Shown: piece after piece, positions 13,894 through 21,365 of the stretch
Numbering within the stretch: position 1 is the first letter of the stretch
Layout: every line of letters starts with the position of its first letter
NCBI GenBank assembly: GCA_021846945.1
Contig: JAJZVZ010000049.1
Span: 1 to 32,012, forward strand
Reading direction: 5' to 3'
Origin: Acidobacteriota bacterium
Lineage (GTDB): Bacteria; Acidobacteriota; Terriglobia; Terriglobales; Acidobacteriaceae
Length of the DNA stretch: 32,012 bases
The notes under the pieces: model-generated
Databases searched by the model: none
What the model saw: the letters and a program-made list of their open reading frames with translations, nothing else
What the model was told of the DNA's origin: nothing
Program-made: the position numbers and the translations under genes

Positions 13894-13902
13894 TGGTATG
13901 CT
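13894..13902 (+). promoter_or_regulatory. Extended -10 promoter candidate for the first glycosyltransferase
   Basis: TGGTATGCT is a TGn-extended -10 element about 87 bases before the likely ATG. No good -35 is visible. It matches the TGGTATnnT pattern seen at other intergenic sites in the window. Confidence 0.35.
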
Positions 13903-13988
13903 GTGCGCACAATCCCGGCCGGAAGAGCTTGCTTCAGGTTGTTATTCCTGTCTGGAAGTGCTGAAATGCTTAGTTTTTCTTGGTTAGC

Positions 13989-14963
13989 ATGCCCTCGACC
14001 CAACATGAGGTTCAATCATTGAACTCTCCTGCGAGCCGAACCACACCGTTGCACGCACACCCCATGCTGAAGCAATCTGGTCTAACGGTCACCATCGTCA
14101 TTTGTACCCGCCATCGCCCGGCAGCTTTGAGAAACTGTCTCCAGGCCATTGCCCGGCTGAGTCCGCCCGCAGATGACGTTCTCGTAATTGATAATTCCGA
14201 GGGAGATCCCGAAACGGTAAAGGTTGCGGGCGAATTTGCGGTTCGCTATCTGGTGGAAGCCGGTGCGGGATTGAGCAGGGCACGCAATCGTGGACTGGCC
14301 GAATGCGGCTCCGACATCATCGCTTATGTGGACGACGACGCTCTGCCTTGCGAGAACTGGCTGGAGCTGATTCTTGAGCCCTTTTCCGATCCGTCAGTTG
14401 GGTCGGTGACAGGCGACACGATCCCTCCCGGCGTCACGGCCGATGCCGGTCACTTCCCGCCGAGCCGTTCCCTCAGCAGGAAAGATCGCCAATGGTTTGA
14501 AATCGCAACCTTTGGAGGGTTGGGCATGGGCACGAACATGGCCCTGCGCAAGTCCGCCTGCGTTGAGTGGAAGGGCTTTGACGTGCGACTGGGCAGAGGC
14601 GCCCCGCTGCAGATCTCTGAAGAAAGCCATGCCTTCGCTTCTCTTCTGAATGCGGGCTACCGCGCCGTCCATGTGCCAGCCGCGGTTGTCGTGCATCCAT
14701 CCAAGCCAATCGATATCGAACGGATCGAAGAAGAGGCAACCTGCTCCGTTGCCTATTGGCTGCTATTGTTCTTCGAATTTCCCGGGCACCGCTTCGACAT
14801 GGTGAGATTCCTCTCCCGGCGCTTGCGAGGAGAATCGCTGACCTGGCCGCGCGATCCTCAAACCCCTGGCGAAATCATCTCCAGCGGATGGCGCGTCCGC
14901 TTGAAAGCAGGATTGGCCGGAGCGCTGCTCTATCTTCGTTCCAGAAGACTTCGCGAAAAGTAA
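13989..14963 (+). CDS. Family 2 glycosyltransferase
   Basis: The predicted 324-residue protein has the GT-A fold signatures of family GT2, which transfers a sugar from a nucleotide sugar to a growing glycan at the inner face of the membrane. LTVTIVICTRHRPAALRNC (32-50) is the first nucleotide-binding strand, VLVIDNSEGD follows, and IIAYVDDDALP has the metal-binding DDD at 115-117. GLGMGTNMALRK (178-188) and ISEESHAF (209-216) correspond to the acceptor-side and the usual ED region. The start is uncertain: ATG 13989, TTG 13980 and ATG 14064 are in frame and none has a strong ribosome binding site. The donor and acceptor cannot be told from the sequence. It opens the glycan region and converges with the next gene. 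Confidence 0.87.
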   Translation: MPSTQHEVQSLNSPASRTTPLHAHPMLKQSGLTVTIVICTRHRPAALRNCLQAIARLSPPADDVLVIDNSEGDPETVKVAGEFAVRYLVEAGAGLSRARNRGLAECGSDIIAYVDDDALPCENWLELILEPFSDPSVGSVTGDTIPPGVTADAGHFPPSRSLSRKDRQWFEIATFGGLGMGTNMALRKSACVEWKGFDVRLGRGAPLQISEESHAFASLLNAGYRAVHVPAAVVVHPSKPIDIERIEEEATCSVAYWLLLFFEFPGHRFDMVRFLSRRLRGESLTWPRDPQTPGEIISSGWRVRLKAGLAGALLYLRSRRLREK

Positions 14964-15013
14964 GAAGCCGCCATATCCCCGATCATGTGAATTCAGGATA
15001 GAGTCGCACGCCC

Positions 15014-15964
15014 CTACCCCGACCTGCCGAGCGCCATTGCCTTGTGAAGCCAGTGAATCCGCCGCCTGATTTGTAATGCGCGCACGCCCAGATTGCAGAA
15101 GAACGGAACATCAAGAAGCAGTTCTCCAAGGCCGCACGCGGGAGACAGAGCCAAATCTGTGGCCTCCGGAGACATCGCGGCAATCCTGCGTAACGTCAGC
15201 TTCCAGCGGGGCGCCCTGCCGAGCGAGCTTAAGTGGCCCGTGGTCCAGGCATCCGGATGCTCTTGCCCGAACCTCACGTCTGCAATCGCAAACGCCTCGG
15301 CATCACGAATCAGATCAGCGTGCGTTTTCGCGTAATACTGATACGCGACAGCCCGTTCAACATAGACGGAGCGCGCTCCTTGCCTGAAGAGACGGACACC
15401 CAACTCCAGGTCTTCTCTCATTTTGAAACGCTCGTCAAACCCTCCCACCTCCATCAGCAGATCGCGGGAAATGGATGAATTGCCGAAGACACACTCGATT
15501 TCTTCCGGCTTGGGCGCAACAGTTGAATGCTTCTGCTTCAGATAAAAAGCGCCCAGTTCGCGATTAAAACATTCCGCTGCCAGGCTGCGAGGGCTATCAG
15601 GGCTCAAGAAGATGCATCCAAACCCGATTGTTCGAGGATCATCCTTGTGCGCCGCCACGTGCGCCTCCAGCAGTTCAGGAACACAGAGCATGTCATCGTC
15701 GAGAAAGAGCAGAAGGTTTGCTTCGGCGCCACGGGCTCCCGCATTCCGCGCGCTGGCGAGTCCACGATTCTCCTGCTCGATAACCCGCAGTTGGCAGGGC
15801 GCGTTCAGACCGCGAATGGCTTCCGAAGTACCATCGTCCGAACCATCCACTACAATGACAATCTCGTAGCATGCCGGCGGATAACTCTGATGGAAAAGGG
15901 TCTCAACCGTGCGTTTGACCATCTCACGCCGGTTGAATGTTGGAACGATGACCGAAATTTCCAT
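15014..15964 (-). CDS. Family 2 glycosyltransferase, minus strand
   Basis: A GT2 protein of 316 residues starting MEISVIVPTFNRREMVKRT. I chose ATG 15964 because AAGGA lies about 5 bases upstream and the GT-A domain starts immediately; the longer frame to 16060 adds an unlikely leader. Motifs in order are VIVVDGSDDGT (36-46), RGLASARNAGARGA, LFLDDDM with the metal-binding DDD at 89-91, VFGNSSISRDLLMEVGGFDERF, and the catalytic-base region MREDLELG (182-189). The protein has a C-terminal tail of about 90 residues with basic and hydrophobic patches. It points against the rest of the glycan genes, sharing a 180-base divergent control region with the methyltransferase gene. Confidence 0.92.
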   Translation of the reverse strand: MEISVIVPTFNRREMVKRTVETLFHQSYPPACYEIVIVVDGSDDGTSEAIRGLNAPCQLRVIEQENRGLASARNAGARGAEANLLLFLDDDMLCVPELLEAHVAAHKDDPRTIGFGCIFLSPDSPRSLAAECFNRELGAFYLKQKHSTVAPKPEEIECVFGNSSISRDLLMEVGGFDERFKMREDLELGVRLFRQGARSVYVERAVAYQYYAKTHADLIRDAEAFAIADVRFGQEHPDAWTTGHLSSLGRAPRWKLTLRRIAAMSPEATDLALSPACGLGELLLDVPFFCNLGVRALQIRRRIHWLHKAMALGRSG

Positions 15965-16058
15965 CGATTCCTTTCGGCACCATCGAAGTTCACCGTCAAG
16001 ATGCGCAATTCCCGGTCTTGCTCCTTCAAATTCGGAATGCCGCCTGCAGTGTAGAATC

Positions 16059-16067
16059 AATATACCA
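16059..16067 (-). promoter_or_regulatory. Extended -10 promoter candidate for the minus-strand glycosyltransferase
   Basis: Read on the minus strand this is TGGTATATT, with a TTGCCT 15 bases upstream of the hexamer as a possible -35. It lies about 95 bases before the ATG at 15964, inside the divergent intergenic region. Confidence 0.45.
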
Positions 16068-16144
16068 TTGAGAGAAAGAAGGCAAGCTGCCCGCGCCTTT
16101 CAACAATCGCCACCGGTACGATATCGTTAGTGCGGGAGGTTAGC

Positions 16145-16897
16145 GTGACGGGGCTGAAAAATCGCCTGCCTTTACGACTGCGCATGTGGCTAAGACTCTG
16201 CCGCGGCGGCGCCCGCCGCGCCTCAGTTGTCTTCAATGGGGTCACTGATTGGTCCGCCCTGCGTCGCCTCCACCCTTACCGCCCTGACTTTGGGTTCCAT
16301 TACGGCAAATGCATTGACAGGTATTACATCGAGTGTTTTCTTGCCGAGCATCAAAACGCGATTCACGGAAACATAGCTGAGATCGGAGGAGATACTTATA
16401 TCCAGCTGTTTGGAAATGGGCGGATCGACCATTACGATGTTATCGACATCGATGAACAGAATGAACAACGCACCCTGACTCTCGACCTTGCTCAACCTGC
16501 ATCCGCGCCCGAGAGCATCTTCGACTGTATTCTTTGCATGCAGACGTTGTTTGAAATTTACGACCACACCGCGGCGTTGATGTCTCTGAGCAAAATGCTC
16601 AAGCCAGGAGGCGTTCTTCTTGTTTCCCTACCGGGCATCAGCCAGCGAGTACCTCAACTCATGCTGGGCGGCGGCGGCGACTGGTGGCGCTATACGGCAT
16701 CATCCGCCATGCGGCTCTTCGCGAATGTTTTCGGAGAAGAGAACGTAGAGGTCTGCACCTACGGAAATGTCCTTGCCGCGACAGCCTTCTTGCACGGACT
16801 TGTTGCGGCAGAATTGACGCGCCCTGAACTGGAATACCACGACCCTGACTACGAGGTAATCATCGGCGTGAAAGCCACACGGCAAGCGCCAAGGTAA
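16145..16897 (+). CDS. SAM-dependent methyltransferase-like protein of the glycan cluster
   Basis: I choose GTG 16145 because GGGAGG sits 5 bases upstream; an in-frame GTG at 16130 has nothing comparable. The 250-residue product resembles class I methyltransferases: IAEIGGDTYIQLFG stands in place of the usual glycine-rich SAM loop, HYDVIDIDEQ supplies the acidic residue after strand 2, and FDCILCMQTLFEIYD plus LKPGGVLLVSLPG match motifs IV-VI. The end, YGNVLAATAFLHGL followed by ELEYHDPDYEVIIGVKA, is a block I recall from a set of uncharacterised methyltransferases in glycan clusters that share an E-x-GD-x-x-Y loop. The likely role is methylation of a sugar or sugar intermediate. It ends 6 bases before the next glycosyltransferase, so they are probably cotranscribed. 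Confidence 0.82.
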   Translation: MTGLKNRLPLRLRMWLRLCRGGARRASVVFNGVTDWSALRRLHPYRPDFGFHYGKCIDRYYIECFLAEHQNAIHGNIAEIGGDTYIQLFGNGRIDHYDVIDIDEQNEQRTLTLDLAQPASAPESIFDCILCMQTLFEIYDHTAALMSLSKMLKPGGVLLVSLPGISQRVPQLMLGGGGDWWRYTASSAMRLFANVFGEENVEVCTYGNVLAATAFLHGLVAAELTRPELEYHDPDYEVIIGVKATRQAPR

Positions 16898-16903
16898 ATC
16901 CCT

Positions 16904-17812
16904 ATGTCCGATGGCACAGCGCTCGTCTCCGTCACTATTCCATTCCGCAATCGCGAGGATTTTCTTCCGGATGCCATTGAGAGCGTAATCGCGCAGACAT
17001 ATCCACGTTGGGAGTTATTCCTGGTGGACGACGGGGCCACAGACAGGAGTACGGAAATCGCGCGCAGTTATGAGGCAAGACTGCCAGAACAAATTCACTT
17101 TTTAGAACATCCCGGACATATCAATTGCGGTGTAACCCGCACCCGCAATTTTGGCGCTGCGGCAAGCCAGGGCGAGTATCTGGCATTCCTCGACTCCGAC
17201 GATGCCTGGCTCCCCCATAAGTTGGAGCATCAGATTGCCGCGATGGAAGCTTCACCCGAGGCTGGCCTGTGCTATGGGCCCAGCGAATATTGGCATAGCT
17301 GGAATGCAGATTCAAAGGAACCCCTGAAGGACGTGATTCAGCCTGTTGCTCCCGCTGGGAAGTTATACTTCCCCCCTTTCCTGCTGGCGAACAGCCATCC
17401 ATTCGGAAGCTATGCTGCGCCTTGCCCATCAAGCTTTCTGATCCGTCGCAACGCCTTCGATCTGGTTGGGGGCTTTGTTGAAGCATTTCATCCAGGAACT
17501 TATCAGCTATATGAGGACACGGCCTTTCTTACCAAGATGTACCTCAAAGTGCCCGTCTACGTCACAGATGTTTGTTCGGACCGCTACCGCTGTCATTCGC
17601 AATCCATCTGGTATCGCACGCAGGGAACGACCCGGGAAGAGCTTGAGAGACGCTTCTACTTCGTCTGGTTGCGCCAGTACCTTCAATCGCAGCAAATCAC
17701 CGATCCTGCTCTTTGGAAGCTGGTTCGGCAAAAAGCCCGTATGTATTGGTATCACTTACCGCCCAAGGCAACCGGGCTTCTCAGGCGTGTAAGCAACAAA
17801 TTGTCCCATTGA
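16904..17812 (+). CDS. Family 2 glycosyltransferase
   Basis: A 302-residue GT2 protein. LVSVTIPFRNREDFLPDAI opens the GT-A domain, followed by WELFLVDDGATDRST (36-50), NCGVTRTRNFGAAASQGEY, and FLDSDDAWLPHKLE with the metal-binding DSDD at 97-100. YGPSEYWHSWN is a distinctive block, and QLYEDTAFL (201-209) has the ED expected for the catalytic base. The start ATG is 6 bases after the methyltransferase stop, with AAGG 9 bases upstream. The sequence style, particularly EHPGHINCGVTRTRN and YWHSW, matches glycosyltransferases I remember beside methyltransferases like its neighbour, supporting a conserved unit. The substrate is unknown. Confidence 0.92.
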   Translation: MSDGTALVSVTIPFRNREDFLPDAIESVIAQTYPRWELFLVDDGATDRSTEIARSYEARLPEQIHFLEHPGHINCGVTRTRNFGAAASQGEYLAFLDSDDAWLPHKLEHQIAAMEASPEAGLCYGPSEYWHSWNADSKEPLKDVIQPVAPAGKLYFPPFLLANSHPFGSYAAPCPSSFLIRRNAFDLVGGFVEAFHPGTYQLYEDTAFLTKMYLKVPVYVTDVCSDRYRCHSQSIWYRTQGTTREELERRFYFVWLRQYLQSQQITDPALWKLVRQKARMYWYHLPPKATGLLRRVSNKLSH

Positions 17813-17835
17813 CTTGAACACATTTCTGGTATCGT
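17809..17835 (+). promoter_or_regulatory. Promoter candidate before the flippase gene
   Basis: TTGACT at 17809-17814, overlapping the previous stop codon, is followed after 15 bases by TATCGT (17830-17835), preceded by TG plus one base. The spacing is short but the extended -10 could compensate. It would drive the flippase and the GT2-CE4 gene. Confidence 0.35.
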
Positions 17836-17864
17836 CTTTGTAGATCATCCATCCTATGTGAATC

Positions 17865-19406
17865 ATGCAGCCCTTTATGCCAGAAAGCAGTCATTCCGTT
17901 ACCAGCGTAGCTCCTGCGAACCGCAGGACGGCGGGAAGCGTTGCATGGAACTATGCAGGCTATAGCTATCAAATAGCGATTAACATCGGTCTCACATCTT
18001 ATATAGTCAGGCGTATTTCCGTAACCGAATACGGATTGCTCCTCTTTGTCATGTCACTTTCCGGCGCGCTTTATCTTCTGGATTTGGGACTATCAAGCAT
18101 CCTGGTGCAAGCGTATGTTGAATCGTTTGTGAGTGCGGGAAAGGATCGTGTCAATGAACTGTTGAGCACAGCCTTTTTATCCTTATCCGCCCTCGGAACC
18201 GTCGGTGTGCTCATTTTTCTTGGTCTCGCTGTATCGCTTCCTGGTCCATTCAAAATCCCACATTCTTACGTCCACGACGCTTCCGTTATCTTTGTTCTTG
18301 CAGCGCTGGTCATTCAATTTGGTCTTCCTGCAATCGCTATTGAGAACGTATACCAGTCAGCTTCCCGCTTCGACCGAATTAGTCAAATTCAGTTTATCGT
18401 ATGTACGGTGCAGGCGTTGTTGTCAATCCTGATTCTGAGCGCAGGTTACGGAATTATTGCTCTCGCATCGATACAACTTTCTGTCGAACTCCTGCGGCTG
18501 ATTCTCCTTGCATTGGCGCTACCAGCCAGCGTTCCGGGAGCGCGGCTGAGTGTGAGAAGATTCAACCGAGACTTGCTCAGGCCACTCTTCAAACAGGGCA
18601 AGTGGGCCTTCTTCAGTAATACAAGTACTTATCTCTTTGACATGCTTGTTTGGCTGATTCTTGGTTCTTTTGGATCGATGAAGGAGGCGGCGCTTTTCGC
18701 CATTGCCAGCAAAGCACCAAGACGATTGTGGAATGTTGTAGACCGGGGAGCGAACGTTACGCTTCCCCTGTTATCACAGTTCTCGGTTGGAAATGACACA
18801 ATTCGTCTTAAGCACACTTATTTCAAGACTCAAAAGCTCGTCTTTGGGGCCGTACTTCCATTTGTAGTGCTCGGCTGCTTCTTTGCCCCTTCCTTAATTC
18901 AGGTTTGGGCCGGAAACCAGTACACCAGAGCTGCGATCGTCATGCGGTGGCTTCTGGTGGCCGCCTTTTCACACGCCATTGCCTACTCTTCCGATTTACT
19001 TCTCTACGCATGCGGTGAAGTCAAAAGAGCCGCGAAGATCTCTGTTTGGAGCAGCACCATAAGCATTCTTGCAGCACTGCTTCTCGTATCTCGTTATGGG
19101 GCAGCTGGCATCGCGGCAGGGATAGCTCTCACTCAGCTTCTGGTAAATTGCGGCTGGTATAACGTGGCTGCCTGCAAGTTGTCTCATACTTCGTTCATAT
19201 CACTGCTTCGGGAGTTGTTTGATGGTATGGCTTGGCCATTAACCGCGATAACTCTTGAGACTATTTTTATTCGCAGCGTTTCGGCTTATCTATCTCCGGC
19301 GTGGCAATTGACGGCCGCATTTGCCGCTGGCTTTATCTATCTTGCCATCTGGGGATTTCGTACCGCGCTTCCTCTCTATCGCGGCTACGCTGAGGTTACA
19401 GCCTGA
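17865..19406 (+). CDS. Wzx-like polysaccharide flippase
   Basis: The 513-residue protein is strongly hydrophobic with about 12-14 predicted membrane segments, the pattern of the MATE/MVF flippase superfamily that moves lipid-linked glycans across the inner membrane. The N-terminal region (SVAWNYAGYSYQIAINIGLTS) and RRISVTEYGLLLFVMSLSG match polysaccharide biosynthesis proteins. A central amphipathic segment with FKQGKWAFFSNTSTYLFDML begins the second repeat. The start may be ATG 17865 or ATG 17877; neither has a clear ribosome binding site. Its stop and the next start share one base (TGATG), so it is coupled to the GT2-CE4 gene. The region looks less GC-rich than gltBD, which may mean a different origin. 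Confidence 0.9.
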   Translation: MQPFMPESSHSVTSVAPANRRTAGSVAWNYAGYSYQIAINIGLTSYIVRRISVTEYGLLLFVMSLSGALYLLDLGLSSILVQAYVESFVSAGKDRVNELLSTAFLSLSALGTVGVLIFLGLAVSLPGPFKIPHSYVHDASVIFVLAALVIQFGLPAIAIENVYQSASRFDRISQIQFIVCTVQALLSILILSAGYGIIALASIQLSVELLRLILLALALPASVPGARLSVRRFNRDLLRPLFKQGKWAFFSNTSTYLFDMLVWLILGSFGSMKEAALFAIASKAPRRLWNVVDRGANVTLPLLSQFSVGNDTIRLKHTYFKTQKLVFGAVLPFVVLGCFFAPSLIQVWAGNQYTRAAIVMRWLLVAAFSHAIAYSSDLLLYACGEVKRAAKISVWSSTISILAALLLVSRYGAAGIAAGIALTQLLVNCGWYNVAACKLSHTSFISLLRELFDGMAWPLTAITLETIFIRSVSAYLSPAWQLTAAFAAGFIYLAIWGFRTALPLYRGYAEVTA

Positions 19407-21256
19407 TGGCAGAGGGGATGGCCCAATTCACGTCGTCTCTGCAATGTAGTGTGATTGTCACTACGTGGAAGAGACCGGTTCTGCTAAGAAACACCCTCCG
19501 CTCCCTACTTCGTCAATCCTATCCACATTTTGAAATTATCGTTGTTTGCGATGGCGACGACGCGGATGTACGCGCAATTTCATGTGACTTCAAAGAGTGG
19601 AACCTGATTCGCTGGGTCTTTCACAGCGTCAATCGAGGCTTGCCCGCAGCTCGTAACACAGGGGCCAGAGAGGCTCAAGGGGATGTCGTTCTATTCCTTG
19701 ACGACGACGTTATAGCCGAGATCGATCTCGTTGCCACGCATATGCGCCATTACCAGGAAGCTTCGCACTGGCGCCGCCTAGCTGTCATAAGCCTTGCCTC
19801 TGAGGACCGGCAGACTCCGCTATCGACCTATGTGAATGAGCGCCTTCACAAGCATTGGAAGCGAAATCTAGACTTCTACTCACAATCTCTCAGCGAAACC
19901 GGCGAGAATTCGGTCGGCGAGGAGATTGAGAGAATCATCTGCTTTGGTCTCAATTGCTCGATCCGCCGCGATGCATTTCTGCACTCGGGAGGCTTCAATG
20001 AGCATTTTCGAGCTTCCGACGAGGAATTGGAGTTGGGCCTTCGCCTCTATCTATCCGGAGTCGAATTCATATTTGAACCGCGTAAACTGCTCACACATAA
20101 GAACTCGAAGAACCTGAGCCAGTATTTCCGGAACTGCTGGAGTGCAAGTGGCACGCTGGACACGCTCCGCGTCTTTGAACTTGGACAAAGAAATGCGCAG
20201 ACCCGGCACCTCGTCTCCATGTTTCATGGTTACTGGCTGAACCGGCTGGCCGCGAGGACATCCTGGTATCTGTCTGAACCTCTGCATACACTTTCAGCTG
20301 AACTTGAGATTCAAGCTAATCAATGGCGGTCGCGGTTCCTTTTCGCAGTGTGGGCGAGAATCACGCAAACCGCGGACTACTGGAGCAGCGCCAAAGACGC
20401 CGGCTGCACCGTTGAGAAGCTGAAGAGCTTAGCGGGAACCCCAAAGTTGGCTCTGATGCTTCATTCGGTGTGCCGGCCTTCGTCGCCCGAGGAAGCGGCA
20501 TACTACATATCCCCCCAGCGATTCAGGCGCTTCATGCGCTGGTTTCTTGCCGCAGGCTACAGCACAGCGACGACAGAAAAGTGGATCAAGGATAACTTAT
20601 CGAAGAAGGAAGTTCTGCTGACATTTGATGATGGATATGATGATCTATACGATGAGTTATTGCCACTTGTAATTCAGTATCGCCTCACCCCACTTATCTT
20701 TCTGGTTGCCGGCCGAATTGGCCAATCAAATCTCTGGGACCAGCAGATTGGACTTCGCGCGCGCAATCTCTTGACTCTAGAGCAGATTCGAGAGATGCAG
20801 AAGCATGGCGTCGAGTTCGGTTCGCATACATTAACTCACCCCTGGCTTCCTGGCATCACGGATGAACAATTGCGGCGTGAAGTTGTTGATTCAAAGCATC
20901 GCCTTGAGGATGCTCTGGGCGTCGAAATTTCATCGTTCGCCTACCCCTCCGGCGGTGTCGACCGCCGGGTGCGCGCCGCGGTGGCTGAAGCTGGATATAA
21001 ACTCGCATTTACTATTCAGGCAGGCCTTAATTGGTGGAACGATCCGCTGTGTCAAAGACGCGCGGACGTGAACGATAACATCACGTTTCTTGATTTTGCC
21101 TTCCAATTACGTACCGGGTACAACGTTCGTGAGGCGGCTTCCGAGCGATTGAAAGCCTTTGAACGCGATCTGCCTACAAACGTACTGCGAAATATAGCAA
21201 AAAGCCTGCACAATCTAGGACACGAGGCGATCATGAAATTCTCGAAGAAAGCATAG
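19406..21256 (+). CDS. Bifunctional GT2 glycosyltransferase - CE4 polysaccharide deacetylase
   Basis: One unbroken frame of 616 residues joins two enzymes. Residues about 12-250 are a GT2 domain: QCSVIVTTWKRPVLLRNTL, NRGLPAARNTGAREA, LFLDDDV with DDD at 99-101, and the SDEELELGLRLY base region near 204-215. Residues 250-345 form a linker with no clear membrane segment. Residues about 345-570 are a NodB-type CE4 deacetylase: LLTFDDGYDD (404-413, with catalytic Asp408 and metal-binding Asp409), GSHTLTHPWL (472-481, metal ligands His474 and His478) and SFAYPSGG (510-517). It probably adds a sugar and removes N- or O-acetyl groups from the same glycan. No signal peptide is seen, so the deacetylase may act in the cytoplasm. 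The start overlaps the flippase stop by one base. Confidence 0.92.
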   Translation: MAEGMAQFTSSLQCSVIVTTWKRPVLLRNTLRSLLRQSYPHFEIIVVCDGDDADVRAISCDFKEWNLIRWVFHSVNRGLPAARNTGAREAQGDVVLFLDDDVIAEIDLVATHMRHYQEASHWRRLAVISLASEDRQTPLSTYVNERLHKHWKRNLDFYSQSLSETGENSVGEEIERIICFGLNCSIRRDAFLHSGGFNEHFRASDEELELGLRLYLSGVEFIFEPRKLLTHKNSKNLSQYFRNCWSASGTLDTLRVFELGQRNAQTRHLVSMFHGYWLNRLAARTSWYLSEPLHTLSAELEIQANQWRSRFLFAVWARITQTADYWSSAKDAGCTVEKLKSLAGTPKLALMLHSVCRPSSPEEAAYYISPQRFRRFMRWFLAAGYSTATTEKWIKDNLSKKEVLLTFDDGYDDLYDELLPLVIQYRLTPLIFLVAGRIGQSNLWDQQIGLRARNLLTLEQIREMQKHGVEFGSHTLTHPWLPGITDEQLRREVVDSKHRLEDALGVEISSFAYPSGGVDRRVRAAVAEAGYKLAFTIQAGLNWWNDPLCQRRADVNDNITFLDFAFQLRTGYNVREAASERLKAFERDLPTNVLRNIAKSLHNLGHEAIMKFSKKA

Positions 21257-21365
21257 AAGCGAGATAGTTGAAAAATTCACTTGCCACCGGACCTCAAAAA
21301 GATTCATGTGCCATACAAGACGGAGCTAATTCTTGCTCCTAATCGTTGATGTTACGGACCAGCCT

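Larger units (their letters stand above)
13649..13988. other. 340-base intergenic region between gltD and a glycosyltransferase
   Basis: It contains the hairpin after gltD, then a stretch with no convincing gene, then an extended -10 candidate before the glycosyltransferase. A 60-codon minus-strand frame here has no ribosome binding site or recognisable protein character, so I do not call it. Confidence 0.6.

Noticed and set aside
13833..14015. 60-codon minus-strand frame in the intergenic region before the first glycosyltransferase
   Set aside because: No ribosome binding site, no protein-like composition, and it overlaps the promoter candidate and the start of the glycosyltransferase gene.
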